The notes beneath the pieces were generated by a model. That model had not been told where the DNA came from and did no database searches. It worked only from the letters and a program-made list of their open reading frames with translations. Below are positions 1 through 7,153 of a DNA stretch of 43,404 bases, piece by piece. Within the stretch, counting starts at the first letter, position 1. Each line of letters opens with the position of its first letter. The position numbers and the translations under genes were made by a program. Source of the stretch: a virus; the IMG/VR virus record IMGVR_UViG_3300045945_000008, positions 1 through 43,404 of that record; one strand, written 5' to 3'.

Positions 1-127
1 TGCTTCGCGTCCCGAACCGCTACCAGACCAGACAGCAATTCATGGAAGCCTGGATGGTTTCCAAGCTGACATCGGGCAACACCTACGTTTTGAAAGAGCG
101 CGACGAGCGCAACGTGGTGGTGGCGAT
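1..127. repeat. Terminal direct repeat, left copy (contig overlap)
   Basis: Bases 1-127 are identical to 43278-43404. Both begin tgcttcgcgtcccgaaccgc and end at tggtggcgat. The repeat lies inside the portal gene and keeps its reading frame. It is therefore best read as the overlap left when a circular or circularly permuted genome is assembled, not as a biological terminal repeat. The unique unit is 43,277 bp. Confidence 0.95.
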
Positions 128-1112
128 GCACATTCTGCATCCCGGCCTGGTAAGACCAAACGTGGCCGAACTGGACGGCTCGGTCTGGTATTCGCTCGGC
201 ACCGATCCGCTGGCGGGCGTCGACAAAACCGACATCATGATCCCCGAATCCGAGATCATCCACGATCGCTTTCCCGCATTGGGCGGACACCGGCTGTGGG
301 GCGTGTCGCCGATCACCGCCTGCGGCCAGGCCGCGATGCTTGGATTGAACATCCAGAATATGAGCAACAAGTTTTTTATCAACGGCGCGCGGCCGTCCGG
401 CATCCTGTCCGTCCCGCCGGAAATCCCCGAGGAAACCGCGCAGCTATACAAGAACAAATGGGAGGCCAACTACTCGCAGGCCAATATCGGCAAGGTCGCC
501 GTGCTCGGCGGCGGCATGAAATACGAGCCGATCGTGATGATGACGTCGCAGGACGCGCAACTGATCGAACAGTTGAAGATGACCGAATCGATGGTCTGCA
601 CCGCGTTCGGCGTTCCTCCACATAAAATCGGGATCGGCCCGGCGCCCAACATCTCGATCGAAAGCCTGGACATGGGTTATTATTCCGGGTGTTTGCAGAA
701 ATTGATCGAGGCCGTTGAATCCTGTTTGGATAAAGGCTTGGGCCTCGAGGACAACGGGCTGCCCTATCAGACGCAAATGAATATCCGCGATCTTTTGAAA
801 ATGGACACGCCGACGCGGGTCAAGACCTACAGCGAAGCGGTCAAAGGCATCCTGTCGGCCGATGAGGTGCGGCAGGAACTCGGCTATGTCGATACACCAG
901 GCGGAAACGCGGTGCTGTCGCAGCAGCAGAATTTCTCGCTGCCGGCGCTGGCCAAGCGCGATGCAAAGGATGATCCGTTCGCGACGGCGCCGAAGCCTGC
1001 GGCAGCACCGGCACCACAGGCCGAACCGGACGAAACCGAAACGCGGCAATTGCACCAGGCGGAATATCGTGCAGCCTTGCAACAGGCGGTGAACGATGCT
1101 CGCACTCACTGA
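1..1112 (+). CDS. Portal protein, C-terminal part (HK97-like); start lies at 42977 across the circular join
   Basis: This is the continuation of the portal gene that begins at 42977. Joining the two pieces across the 127-bp overlap gives one 470-residue frame. The portal forms the dodecameric DNA channel at the capsid vertex and binds the terminase and the head-tail connector. The visible part has the pattern of HK97/lambda-type portals: a motif GHRLWGVSPITACGQA, a central NKFFINGARPSG segment, and a Pro/Ala-rich, charged C-terminal tail. The end overlaps the next gene by 17 bp. An ATG at 42 is an internal methionine, not the start. Position after protease/capsid and terminase supports the call. 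Confidence 0.93.
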   Translation, partial: LRVPNRYQTRQQFMEAWMVSKLTSGNTYVLKERDERNVVVAMHILHPGLVRPNVAELDGSVWYSLGTDPLAGVDKTDIMIPESEIIHDRFPALGGHRLWGVSPITACGQAAMLGLNIQNMSNKFFINGARPSGILSVPPEIPEETAQLYKNKWEANYSQANIGKVAVLGGGMKYEPIVMMTSQDAQLIEQLKMTESMVCTAFGVPPHKIGIGPAPNISIESLDMGYYSGCLQKLIEAVESCLDKGLGLEDNGLPYQTQMNIRDLLKMDTPTRVKTYSEAVKGILSADEVRQELGYVDTPGGNAVLSQQQNFSLPALAKRDAKDDPFATAPKPAAAPAPQAEPDETETRQLHQAEYRAALQQAVNDARTH

Positions 1113-1908
1113 AAAAACAGCGTTGATCCAGGCGCTCGGAATGGTCGTGCATGACGAGGTGAAGGCGGCGATCGGCCCGCTGCAGACGCGTATCGCACAG
1201 CTTGAGGGCGAATTAAAAAAAAAGCAGGACGTGGCGGACGACGAAGGGCCACCGCCCGTCGATCAGGAATTTCTGCGCCAGTACGTTCGCGTGGCGCTTG
1301 AACCAATATTCAAGATCATAAATGGCGGCGATAACGATATTTCGCGCGACGAGATTCGTCAGCTTGTGGCTGATGCTGTTGGCGAGGCTGTCGCTGGTCT
1401 GCCTGTTCCTCGTCACTGTGTGGGCGTGTTTATTGACCGTGCTGGCCATCTGCATCATCTGCTATCCGATGGAACGGATATTGATCTGGGCCAGGTCAAC
1501 GGCGCGGACGGCAAGGACGGCGCTGCGGGATTACCTGGGGTAGATGGCTTGGATGGCGTCGGTTTCGAGGCTATCGCGTTCGAGCAGGTGAGCGAGCGGC
1601 ATTATCGCCTGGTGGTCGGCAATGCCGACGCCAGCAAGATCAAGACCTTCGATATCGTGGTGCCCGGCCAGATCCAGCGCGGCATGTGGACCGATACTGT
1701 GGACTATGAAGCGGGCGACTGCGTCACGCTCGGCGGCTCGCAATGGTGCGCGCGGGTTGAGAACAAAGCCTCACGGCCGGACACCGACAACGAAAACTGG
1801 TTCCTCACGGTCAAGCGCGGGCGCGACGGCAAGCAGGGACCGCAAGGGCCGCAAGGCGAGCGCGGCCCGCCCGGCGAAGTGATTACAAAGATTCTGTCTA
1901 GCCCATAA
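1096..1908 (+). CDS. Collagen-like repeat virion protein
   Basis: A 270-residue protein with a predicted coiled coil near residues 18-45 (TRIAQLEGELKKKQD). It has two blocks of seven Gly-X-Y triplets, at about residues 136-156 (GADGKDGAAGLPGVDGLDGV) and 242-262 (GRDGKQGPQGPQGERGPPGE). Between them is a compact Trp/Cys-containing segment (residues 195-237) that resembles small carbohydrate-binding modules. Collagen-like triplets trimerise phage fibres and surface spikes. With its place right after the portal this suggests a head-surface or fibre protein. The role is inferred. The start overlaps the portal end by 17 bp. There is no signal peptide. Confidence 0.75.
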   Translation: MLALTEKTALIQALGMVVHDEVKAAIGPLQTRIAQLEGELKKKQDVADDEGPPPVDQEFLRQYVRVALEPIFKIINGGDNDISRDEIRQLVADAVGEAVAGLPVPRHCVGVFIDRAGHLHHLLSDGTDIDLGQVNGADGKDGAAGLPGVDGLDGVGFEAIAFEQVSERHYRLVVGNADASKIKTFDIVVPGQIQRGMWTDTVDYEAGDCVTLGGSQWCARVENKASRPDTDNENWFLTVKRGRDGKQGPQGPQGERGPPGEVITKILSSP

Positions 1909-1949
1909 ACCCCGCCGCCCTGGGCAAGCGGTAACGAAGGAGTCCTGCG

Positions 1950-2426
1950 ATGGCTAACTACGAAGCGCCCTTGCTGCAGGCGACCGTAAGCACGTCGTTT
2001 AAGACAACGGGTGCATTGTGGTCGGCTGGTACTGCAAGGCTCATGGTGTACGAGGTGGAATTCGGCCAGGGCGGCTCGCTCGCCTCGACCGATTGCCAAT
2101 GTGAATGGGATCTGTCGGTGTTTTCGTCAACGAACATCCTCACATCGACATCGGTCACTCCCAACAAACTCGATCCGGCCGACGTGGTGTCGGTGGCGGT
2201 GTTTGCCAACAATGCCACCACGGAATTGACCTACACCACCGCGGGCAACGGGCTGGCGCTGAAACGCTGGTCGATCAACCAGCGCGGATCATACCGCTGG
2301 CGCGCGCTGGACGATGGCGACAACATCATCGTCCCGGCCACGTCGCTGACCGGCATCGGCATCCGCACGCTGTCGAGCAACTTCACCGGCTCGGCGATCG
2401 GCAATATCTCTTGGGTGGACCGCTAA
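1950..2426 (+). CDS. Hypothetical virion protein, possible head decoration protein
   Basis: A 158-residue protein rich in Ser, Thr and small residues with a beta-strand pattern, and no transmembrane segment. It follows the collagen-like gene with a good Shine-Dalgarno (gaaggag) about 7 bases before the ATG. The composition and the location between portal and tail genes fit a small head-surface or decoration protein. No family motif is recognised, so this function is only a guess from context. Its stop codon overlaps the next start by one base (taatg). Confidence 0.7.
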   Translation: MANYEAPLLQATVSTSFKTTGALWSAGTARLMVYEVEFGQGGSLASTDCQCEWDLSVFSSTNILTSTSVTPNKLDPADVVSVAVFANNATTELTYTTAGNGLALKRWSINQRGSYRWRALDDGDNIIVPATSLTGIGIRTLSSNFTGSAIGNISWVDR

Positions 2427-2692
2427 TGCTCAAGCCTGGGGGTGTCGGGTTCTACTGCGATGGCATCAACACGCACGAGGTTCACACTTCGACGTGTTTC
2501 CACTGCGGGAAGATCACCGACATCCCCTCGATGCGGAAGATGCACGAATATGTCGATATCTGCCGGAACTGCTTTCACTTTGTCTGTCTCAGCCCCGAAT
2601 GCTTGAAGCGGGGCTGCTCGCCACTGATCAAAAGGATTGAGGCGCAGGAAAAGGCCGCGTATCAACGCGACCAATTGCGCAAGATGCTATGA
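2426..2692 (+). CDS. Small zinc-ribbon protein
   Basis: An 88-residue protein starting at an ATG that overlaps the previous TAA stop. It has two CxxC knuckles, TCFHCGK near residue 24 and ICRNC near residue 49, then a third Cys pair (CLSPEC). This is the layout of a zinc-ribbon fold. The C-terminus is a charged helix. No enzymatic motif is seen. The next gene is also a small Cys-rich protein, so the two may work together or derive from a common small zinc-binding module. Function unknown. Confidence 0.7.
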   Translation: MLKPGGVGFYCDGINTHEVHTSTCFHCGKITDIPSMRKMHEYVDICRNCFHFVCLSPECLKRGCSPLIKRIEAQEKAAYQRDQLRKML

Positions 2693-2699
2693 GGGTGTC

Positions 2700-3143
2700 A
2701 TGGAAATCAAATGCGAGAATTGCGACAACTGGACCACCAGGAAAACAAGGGTCTATGACGACGGCACCGAGATAACGGATTTTGAGGCCGAGGACGGCAA
2801 AGGGCAGTGCTGCGTCATCAATGCGCAGACTGCCTTTGATTTTTACTGCGCCAAGTTTATGAGCGCGACCGGCGATCACGTCGAACGTCAGCTAATCACC
2901 GGCGCGCCGTGGCAGAATTTCAAGATGATCCCATGCCCCGACTGCAACGGGCGCGGCTCAGGCATCAACGGCGGCGTCTGTCAACGCTGCATGGGGACCG
3001 CCAACGTCCGGCAATACGACGACGGCTATATCGGGGAAGAAAAAACGCGGCGGCACCCCAACGAGCCGGAAGTGGCGGCGCAGGTCGATCCCGGCACCAT
3101 TCTCGCGCCGATGGAAAAGCCCAGCCTGACGAGTGAGCAGTGA
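2700..3143 (+). CDS. Cys-rich protein with DnaJ-type zinc finger motif
   Basis: A 147-residue protein. Its N-terminus has a CENCDNW motif. The middle carries CPDCNGRGSG followed by CQRCMGTANV, the paired CxxCxGxG-like arms of a DnaJ zinc-binding centre. Two arms are present instead of the usual four, so only one zinc site is likely. The J domain is absent. Such small DnaJ-finger proteins are common in phages and usually uncharacterised. The chosen ATG at 2700 follows a gagggtgtc stretch 7 bases after the preceding stop. The end overlaps the FkbM gene by 4 bp. Confidence 0.72.
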   Translation: MEIKCENCDNWTTRKTRVYDDGTEITDFEAEDGKGQCCVINAQTAFDFYCAKFMSATGDHVERQLITGAPWQNFKMIPCPDCNGRGSGINGGVCQRCMGTANVRQYDDGYIGEEKTRRHPNEPEVAAQVDPGTILAPMEKPSLTSEQ

Positions 3144-3847
3144 CCGTCCAACAACTTGAAACCATCTACGGCACCATGTTCGTGCCCGACAATGATCAGG
3201 GCCAGTATTGGTGGCTGCACAACACCGGGGCCAGCCCCGAAGATGATTTCATCGAGAAGGTCTGCGATCTGCTCGAGGACCGGCCCAAGGGCTGCGCCGT
3301 CGATGTGGGGGCAAATTTCGGTTGCTGGACATTGGCCCTGGCAAAGCACGCCCACACCGTTGTTGCCATCGAGCCGCAGGCGTGCATTCACCGGCTACTG
3401 TCGCAATCGATCAACGCCTCTCACCATCGCAACATCGAATTGATCCGCATGGCGGCGGGCGATCGTTCGGGCTTGACGCAGATCGCCGCGCTTGACATCG
3501 ACGGCGCCATGAACTTCGGCGGCATCGAACTGGACAAGAAATACTTTAACGACGGCTGGAATACGCTCGGCCATGCCAACGAAGAAGCGCCGATGGAAGC
3601 GGTGGCAATGGAGCGGCTGGACATTACGTTGATGGGATACATGGTGTCGTTCATCAAGATTGATGTGGAAGGCTACGAAATGAAAGTTCTCGAGGGCGCC
3701 AAGCATACCATCGAACGGTGTAAACCCATCCTGTTTGTCGAAATGGACCACCCGAAAGGCCACAAGGAAATGCTGCGCCAGCAGCTAATCGACTACGGTT
3801 ATGCGCTGGACGAGATGGGCGGGAATTTCCTGGGGTTGCCGTTATGA
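3140..3847 (+). CDS. FkbM-family SAM-dependent methyltransferase
   Basis: A 235-residue protein of the FkbM methyltransferase family, which typically O-methylates sugars or natural products. The SAM-binding motif I is VDVGANFGCWT at residues 54-64, followed by VVAIEPQ (acidic residue binding the ribose). The family signature FIKIDVEGYEMKVLEG is near residue 172, and a terminal LFVEMDH strand follows. The start is a GTG that overlaps the previous TGA stop (gtga), which implies translational coupling. It is followed directly by a TPR/GT9-like gene, so the likely substrate is a glycan. The acceptor is unknown. Confidence 0.88.
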   Translation: MTVQQLETIYGTMFVPDNDQGQYWWLHNTGASPEDDFIEKVCDLLEDRPKGCAVDVGANFGCWTLALAKHAHTVVAIEPQACIHRLLSQSINASHHRNIELIRMAAGDRSGLTQIAALDIDGAMNFGGIELDKKYFNDGWNTLGHANEEAPMEAVAMERLDITLMGYMVSFIKIDVEGYEMKVLEGAKHTIERCKPILFVEMDHPKGHKEMLRQQLIDYGYALDEMGGNFLGLPL

Positions 3848-5457
3848 CCCGACGCATCGAGCGGATGATCGAACTGGCGCGTGCCCACATGGACAACAAT
3901 GGGGTCAACGCGGCGGGCGCATACTATCGCATGGTGCTGAAGGAAACCGAACCGCCGAAGTCTGGAATTGAAAAGGTGGCGCGCGGCGAAGCCTGCATGT
4001 GGTTTGCCCGCCGCGCGGTGGCGCACAGTTGCTTTGGCGAGGCGACCGATTGGTATCGCAAGGCGACGGACGCTGACCCGCTTGCCGTCGAGTATCGGCT
4101 TGAGTATTGCCGCAAGGCGCTGATCCCGATGGACATGCTGAAGAACGCGCGCATCGAGGCCGAGCGCGCCACGCGCATCGATCCTAAGAGCAAGGAGGCA
4201 TGGGCCACGCTTGGCATGATGGAACATGCGCTTGGCAATGCCGCAGCAGCCATCGCGGCGTTTGACCGGCAACTTGAATTGGCACCGGACGATGACATCG
4301 CGCGCCTGGACCGAGCGACGATTGCGCTGGATACGGCGGATTATAAAACCGTCAGGACAATGGTGCAGACCGTCAACGGCAAATACTATGGCGACGCATT
4401 GAACTGTCTCGCCATGTGCGCCTACCGCGAAGGCCAGCATGAGAAGGCAATCGAACTATACGACCGCGCCATCGAGCATCGCTGCCAAGACCCGGAATTA
4501 GCGACGTGGAACAAGTCGCTGGCACAGCATTCGATTGGCGACTACGAAAACGGCTGGCAGTCGCACGAAGCGCGAGGCAGGCAGCAGACAGACGGTGCCA
4601 TGCGACTGATCATGAACAGGTTCGCTAGGCCGATGTGGAATAACGAACCCCCGCCTGCGCGCCTGCACCTGCATCAGGAAATGGGATTTGGCGACGCCAT
4701 CGCCATGCTGCGCTATGTGCCTCTGCTGATCGAGCGCGGATATCAGGTCTGCATCGAGGTCAACGAAAGTCTTGTCAGTCTAGTGCAGCGGTCATTTCCA
4801 CAAGCCAATGTCGTTGCGAAGGCGGCTGACTATCCCGGCGCAATCGGCATTCCGCCTTTCGACTACCATGTGCCGATGCTGTCGTTGCCCGCTATCTTCG
4901 GAACGACCATCGACACGGTGCCATGGAGCGGGCCGTATCTGAAATCTGAAATGCGGTATGTGCGCGGATCACAACTGCGCGTCGGGCTGTGCTGGTCATC
5001 CGGCATCCGTAGAGGCGAACATATTTGGCTTGAAGAATACGGCAAGCGTAAATCGATCAATAATTTTGCCGAAATACGTCCGATATTGCATTCGATTGAT
5101 GCCGAATTTGTTTCGCTACATTTGAGCGGCGGCGACGAATTGCTGATTGACGTTCTCGACAACACTTCAACATGGGACGACACCGCTGCATTGATGGCCA
5201 GCCTTGATCTTGTCATCACCGTCGACACGTCGGTGGCGCATCTGGCCGGTGCAATGGGCAAGCCGACCTGGATCATGATGCACACAGAAGGTTCATGGCA
5301 CTGGATGGCGGAACGGCCGGGCGCGATGTGGAATGAACGGTCGCCGTGGTATCCGTCCGCCAGATTGTTCAGGCAGAAAAAACCGCATGAATGGGGCGAG
5401 GTGATCGAACAGGTTAGCGCCGCATTGGCGGAATTTCGCAAGGACAAGGCAGCCTAG
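3844..5457 (+). CDS. TPR repeat protein fused to a GT9 (heptosyltransferase-like) domain
   Basis: A 537-residue two-part protein. Residues about 1-250 are TPR helices (for example AWATLGMMEHALGNAAAAIA). Residues about 275-537 are a GT-B fold like ADP-heptose:LPS heptosyltransferases (GT9). The GT part has a GFGDAIAMLRYVPLL start motif, a RVGLCWSSG motif near residue 380, and the donor-site motif TVDTSVAHLAGAMGKPTW near residue 459. TPR-GT fusions of this type often modify surface glycans or proteins. The ATG overlaps the FkbM stop. The role in the phage is inferred: sugar transfer to virion proteins or host envelope. Confidence 0.85.
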   Translation: MTRRIERMIELARAHMDNNGVNAAGAYYRMVLKETEPPKSGIEKVARGEACMWFARRAVAHSCFGEATDWYRKATDADPLAVEYRLEYCRKALIPMDMLKNARIEAERATRIDPKSKEAWATLGMMEHALGNAAAAIAAFDRQLELAPDDDIARLDRATIALDTADYKTVRTMVQTVNGKYYGDALNCLAMCAYREGQHEKAIELYDRAIEHRCQDPELATWNKSLAQHSIGDYENGWQSHEARGRQQTDGAMRLIMNRFARPMWNNEPPPARLHLHQEMGFGDAIAMLRYVPLLIERGYQVCIEVNESLVSLVQRSFPQANVVAKAADYPGAIGIPPFDYHVPMLSLPAIFGTTIDTVPWSGPYLKSEMRYVRGSQLRVGLCWSSGIRRGEHIWLEEYGKRKSINNFAEIRPILHSIDAEFVSLHLSGGDELLIDVLDNTSTWDDTAALMASLDLVITVDTSVAHLAGAMGKPTWIMMHTEGSWHWMAERPGAMWNERSPWYPSARLFRQKKPHEWGEVIEQVSAALAEFRKDKAA

Positions 5458-6755
5458 TGTTCGAGGTCGATTGCCTCAGGGTCGTGCAGATCCTGGCGCC
5501 AATCCCGCCGTGGTGGTTCACCGATTCTGCGGTTGATCTTGATTTCCAGAACAACAGGCTATGGGAACCTATAGGCGGCGAGGATACGACGCCGGATTTC
5601 ACGGCATATCTGTCATGTTCGCGCGCATCGACCGGCTACGCCAAGACCGCAGACGGCACGTTGGTGAACTTCGGCAACAACGCGCTGCGCATCACGGACC
5701 TCGGATTGCTGGTGGAGGATGCGCGGACTAACTTTGTATTTCGAAGCCAAGAACTCGGCAACGCAGTTTGGAGCACAACTTTTACAAGTGCTACTACTGA
5801 TGCAACGACTGCGCCAGACGGCACCAGCACGGTAGAAAAATTGATCGCAACTTCTAGCGGCGGCGCAGACCAACACCGCATTCTTCAATCTGACGTCTCC
5901 TCAGATGGATTTAACGCCAAAGTGTTTTCAGTATTTTGCAAGGCTGCGGAGAAAACCGCCGTTGGTCTTAGCATCAGCGACCGTGCGGGTGGCACCGTCT
6001 ACGCCGACTTTGATTTGACAAACGGACTCACCGGGCACACCGCTCAGACTGGAAGCTGGACAGGGGTTGGTTCAAGCATCGAAGCATTCGGCGACGGCTG
6101 GTATCGGTGCTCCGTGACAGGAGTAAAAGGGGCGGGCGCTCTGGGGTGTGAGGTATTCATTAATACGCTGGACAGCTACGGCGGCGCTTTAGCTTGGAAT
6201 TCGCCCGGCAGCGTTGGTGTCTACGCTTGGGGTGCACAATTCGAGGAAGCTAGTTTCGCTTCCTCCTACATCCCCACCACGTCCGCCAGCGCCACGAGGG
6301 CGACGGATGTTGTGACATTTACTGGTTCTGTCAATTCAATAATCAATGGCACCGCAGCGTCAGCCCTTTTGGATGTAACGTGCAACATTGATTCGAACAT
6401 TGACAATATGCGGATACTTGGGAGTTCAGATGGCTTTGGGATATTGATCGGTATTACTAACGGAAATGATTTACAGGCAAATACGGGTACGGGGCAACTT
6501 GTCGATGGCAGTTTTTCATTACAGTCACCGCATAAAGCAGCATGTTCTTACATAACTGCTGGAGGTGGACGGTCGCTGGTTCTTGATGGCGGAACGGTTG
6601 CGACTGACAGCAATGCATCAGGCGCCTCTGGAAATGCGACATTAGGAAAAGGCGCATCCGGCGGTGGAACGCCCTCTTGGTTTAACTTTAGGCGCTTTGT
6701 TGGCTGGTCCTCCCGTCTTGCCGACGCCACGCTGCAATCGAGGACGGCCCCTTGA
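5457..6755 (+). CDS. Phage fibre/spike protein with lectin-like (CBM/LamG-like) domains
   Basis: A 432-residue protein that begins with a GTG overlapping the TAG stop of the preceding gene (tagtg). The middle shows the pattern of phage spike-fibre domains: EDARTNFVFRSQELGNAVW, a GDGWYRCSVTG strand, and YIPTTSASATRATDVV near residue 275. This is a well-known motif of head-spike or tail-fibre carbohydrate-binding domains. The C-terminal 130 residues look like a concanavalin/LamG fold (GFGILIGITNG, RFVGWSSRLADAT). It is probably a virion surface protein that binds or displays glycans. Codon use is AT-richer in places than in its neighbours. Confidence 0.75.
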   Translation: MFEVDCLRVVQILAPIPPWWFTDSAVDLDFQNNRLWEPIGGEDTTPDFTAYLSCSRASTGYAKTADGTLVNFGNNALRITDLGLLVEDARTNFVFRSQELGNAVWSTTFTSATTDATTAPDGTSTVEKLIATSSGGADQHRILQSDVSSDGFNAKVFSVFCKAAEKTAVGLSISDRAGGTVYADFDLTNGLTGHTAQTGSWTGVGSSIEAFGDGWYRCSVTGVKGAGALGCEVFINTLDSYGGALAWNSPGSVGVYAWGAQFEEASFASSYIPTTSASATRATDVVTFTGSVNSIINGTAASALLDVTCNIDSNIDNMRILGSSDGFGILIGITNGNDLQANTGTGQLVDGSFSLQSPHKAACSYITAGGGRSLVLDGGTVATDSNASGASGNATLGKGASGGGTPSWFNFRRFVGWSSRLADATLQSRTAP

Positions 6756-7153
6756 TCGACTATTTCCTGCGCTTCAATAGCGAGGCAGAGGCTATTGCCG
6801 ATCCACAGGCCGACAAGCTGGGCAGGTATGACAACAGCAGCAGCCCGCCGATTTGGCATTGGAGTCGTGACTACGTTATTCCAGATGTGAAGGCATGGCG
6901 TCCATCACAGGATGTGGGATCGACGCCGGTTCATACCTACATCGCCGGATGGATGGCATTGGTAGGATGGAGCAAGGAGGCACCCTATTTGCTCAACCAT
7001 CCCAATCTGCAATTCGCCCTGAACCGCGAATGGGACCCGAATGCCAGTCCGCGCAATCTTGTCGTGAAAAACAATATCGGCGCGGTGATCAATGACATTA
7101 ATGTCGACAATGTATTTTGCGGTTCGAATTACCCCGTTGGCGGCTTCAATTAA
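6752..7153 (+). CDS. Hypothetical protein, probable virion accessory protein
   Basis: A 133-residue protein with a TTG start (ttgatcgac) that overlaps the previous TGA stop by 4 bp. No alternative start near the beginning of the frame is better. It is rich in Trp, Asn and Pro, with no transmembrane segment and no recognisable motif. It lies between the lectin-like fibre gene and the glycine-rich repeat protein, so it may belong to the same surface structure. The function is not known. Confidence 0.6.
   Translation: MIDYFLRFNSEAEAIADPQADKLGRYDNSSSPPIWHWSRDYVIPDVKAWRPSQDVGSTPVHTYIAGWMALVGWSKEAPYLLNHPNLQFALNREWDPNASPRNLVVKNNIGAVINDINVDNVFCGSNYPVGGFN

Noticed and set aside
444-1109. Long open frame on the reverse strand inside the portal gene
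   Set aside because: It is an Arg/His-rich shadow frame over a clear HK97-type portal gene.
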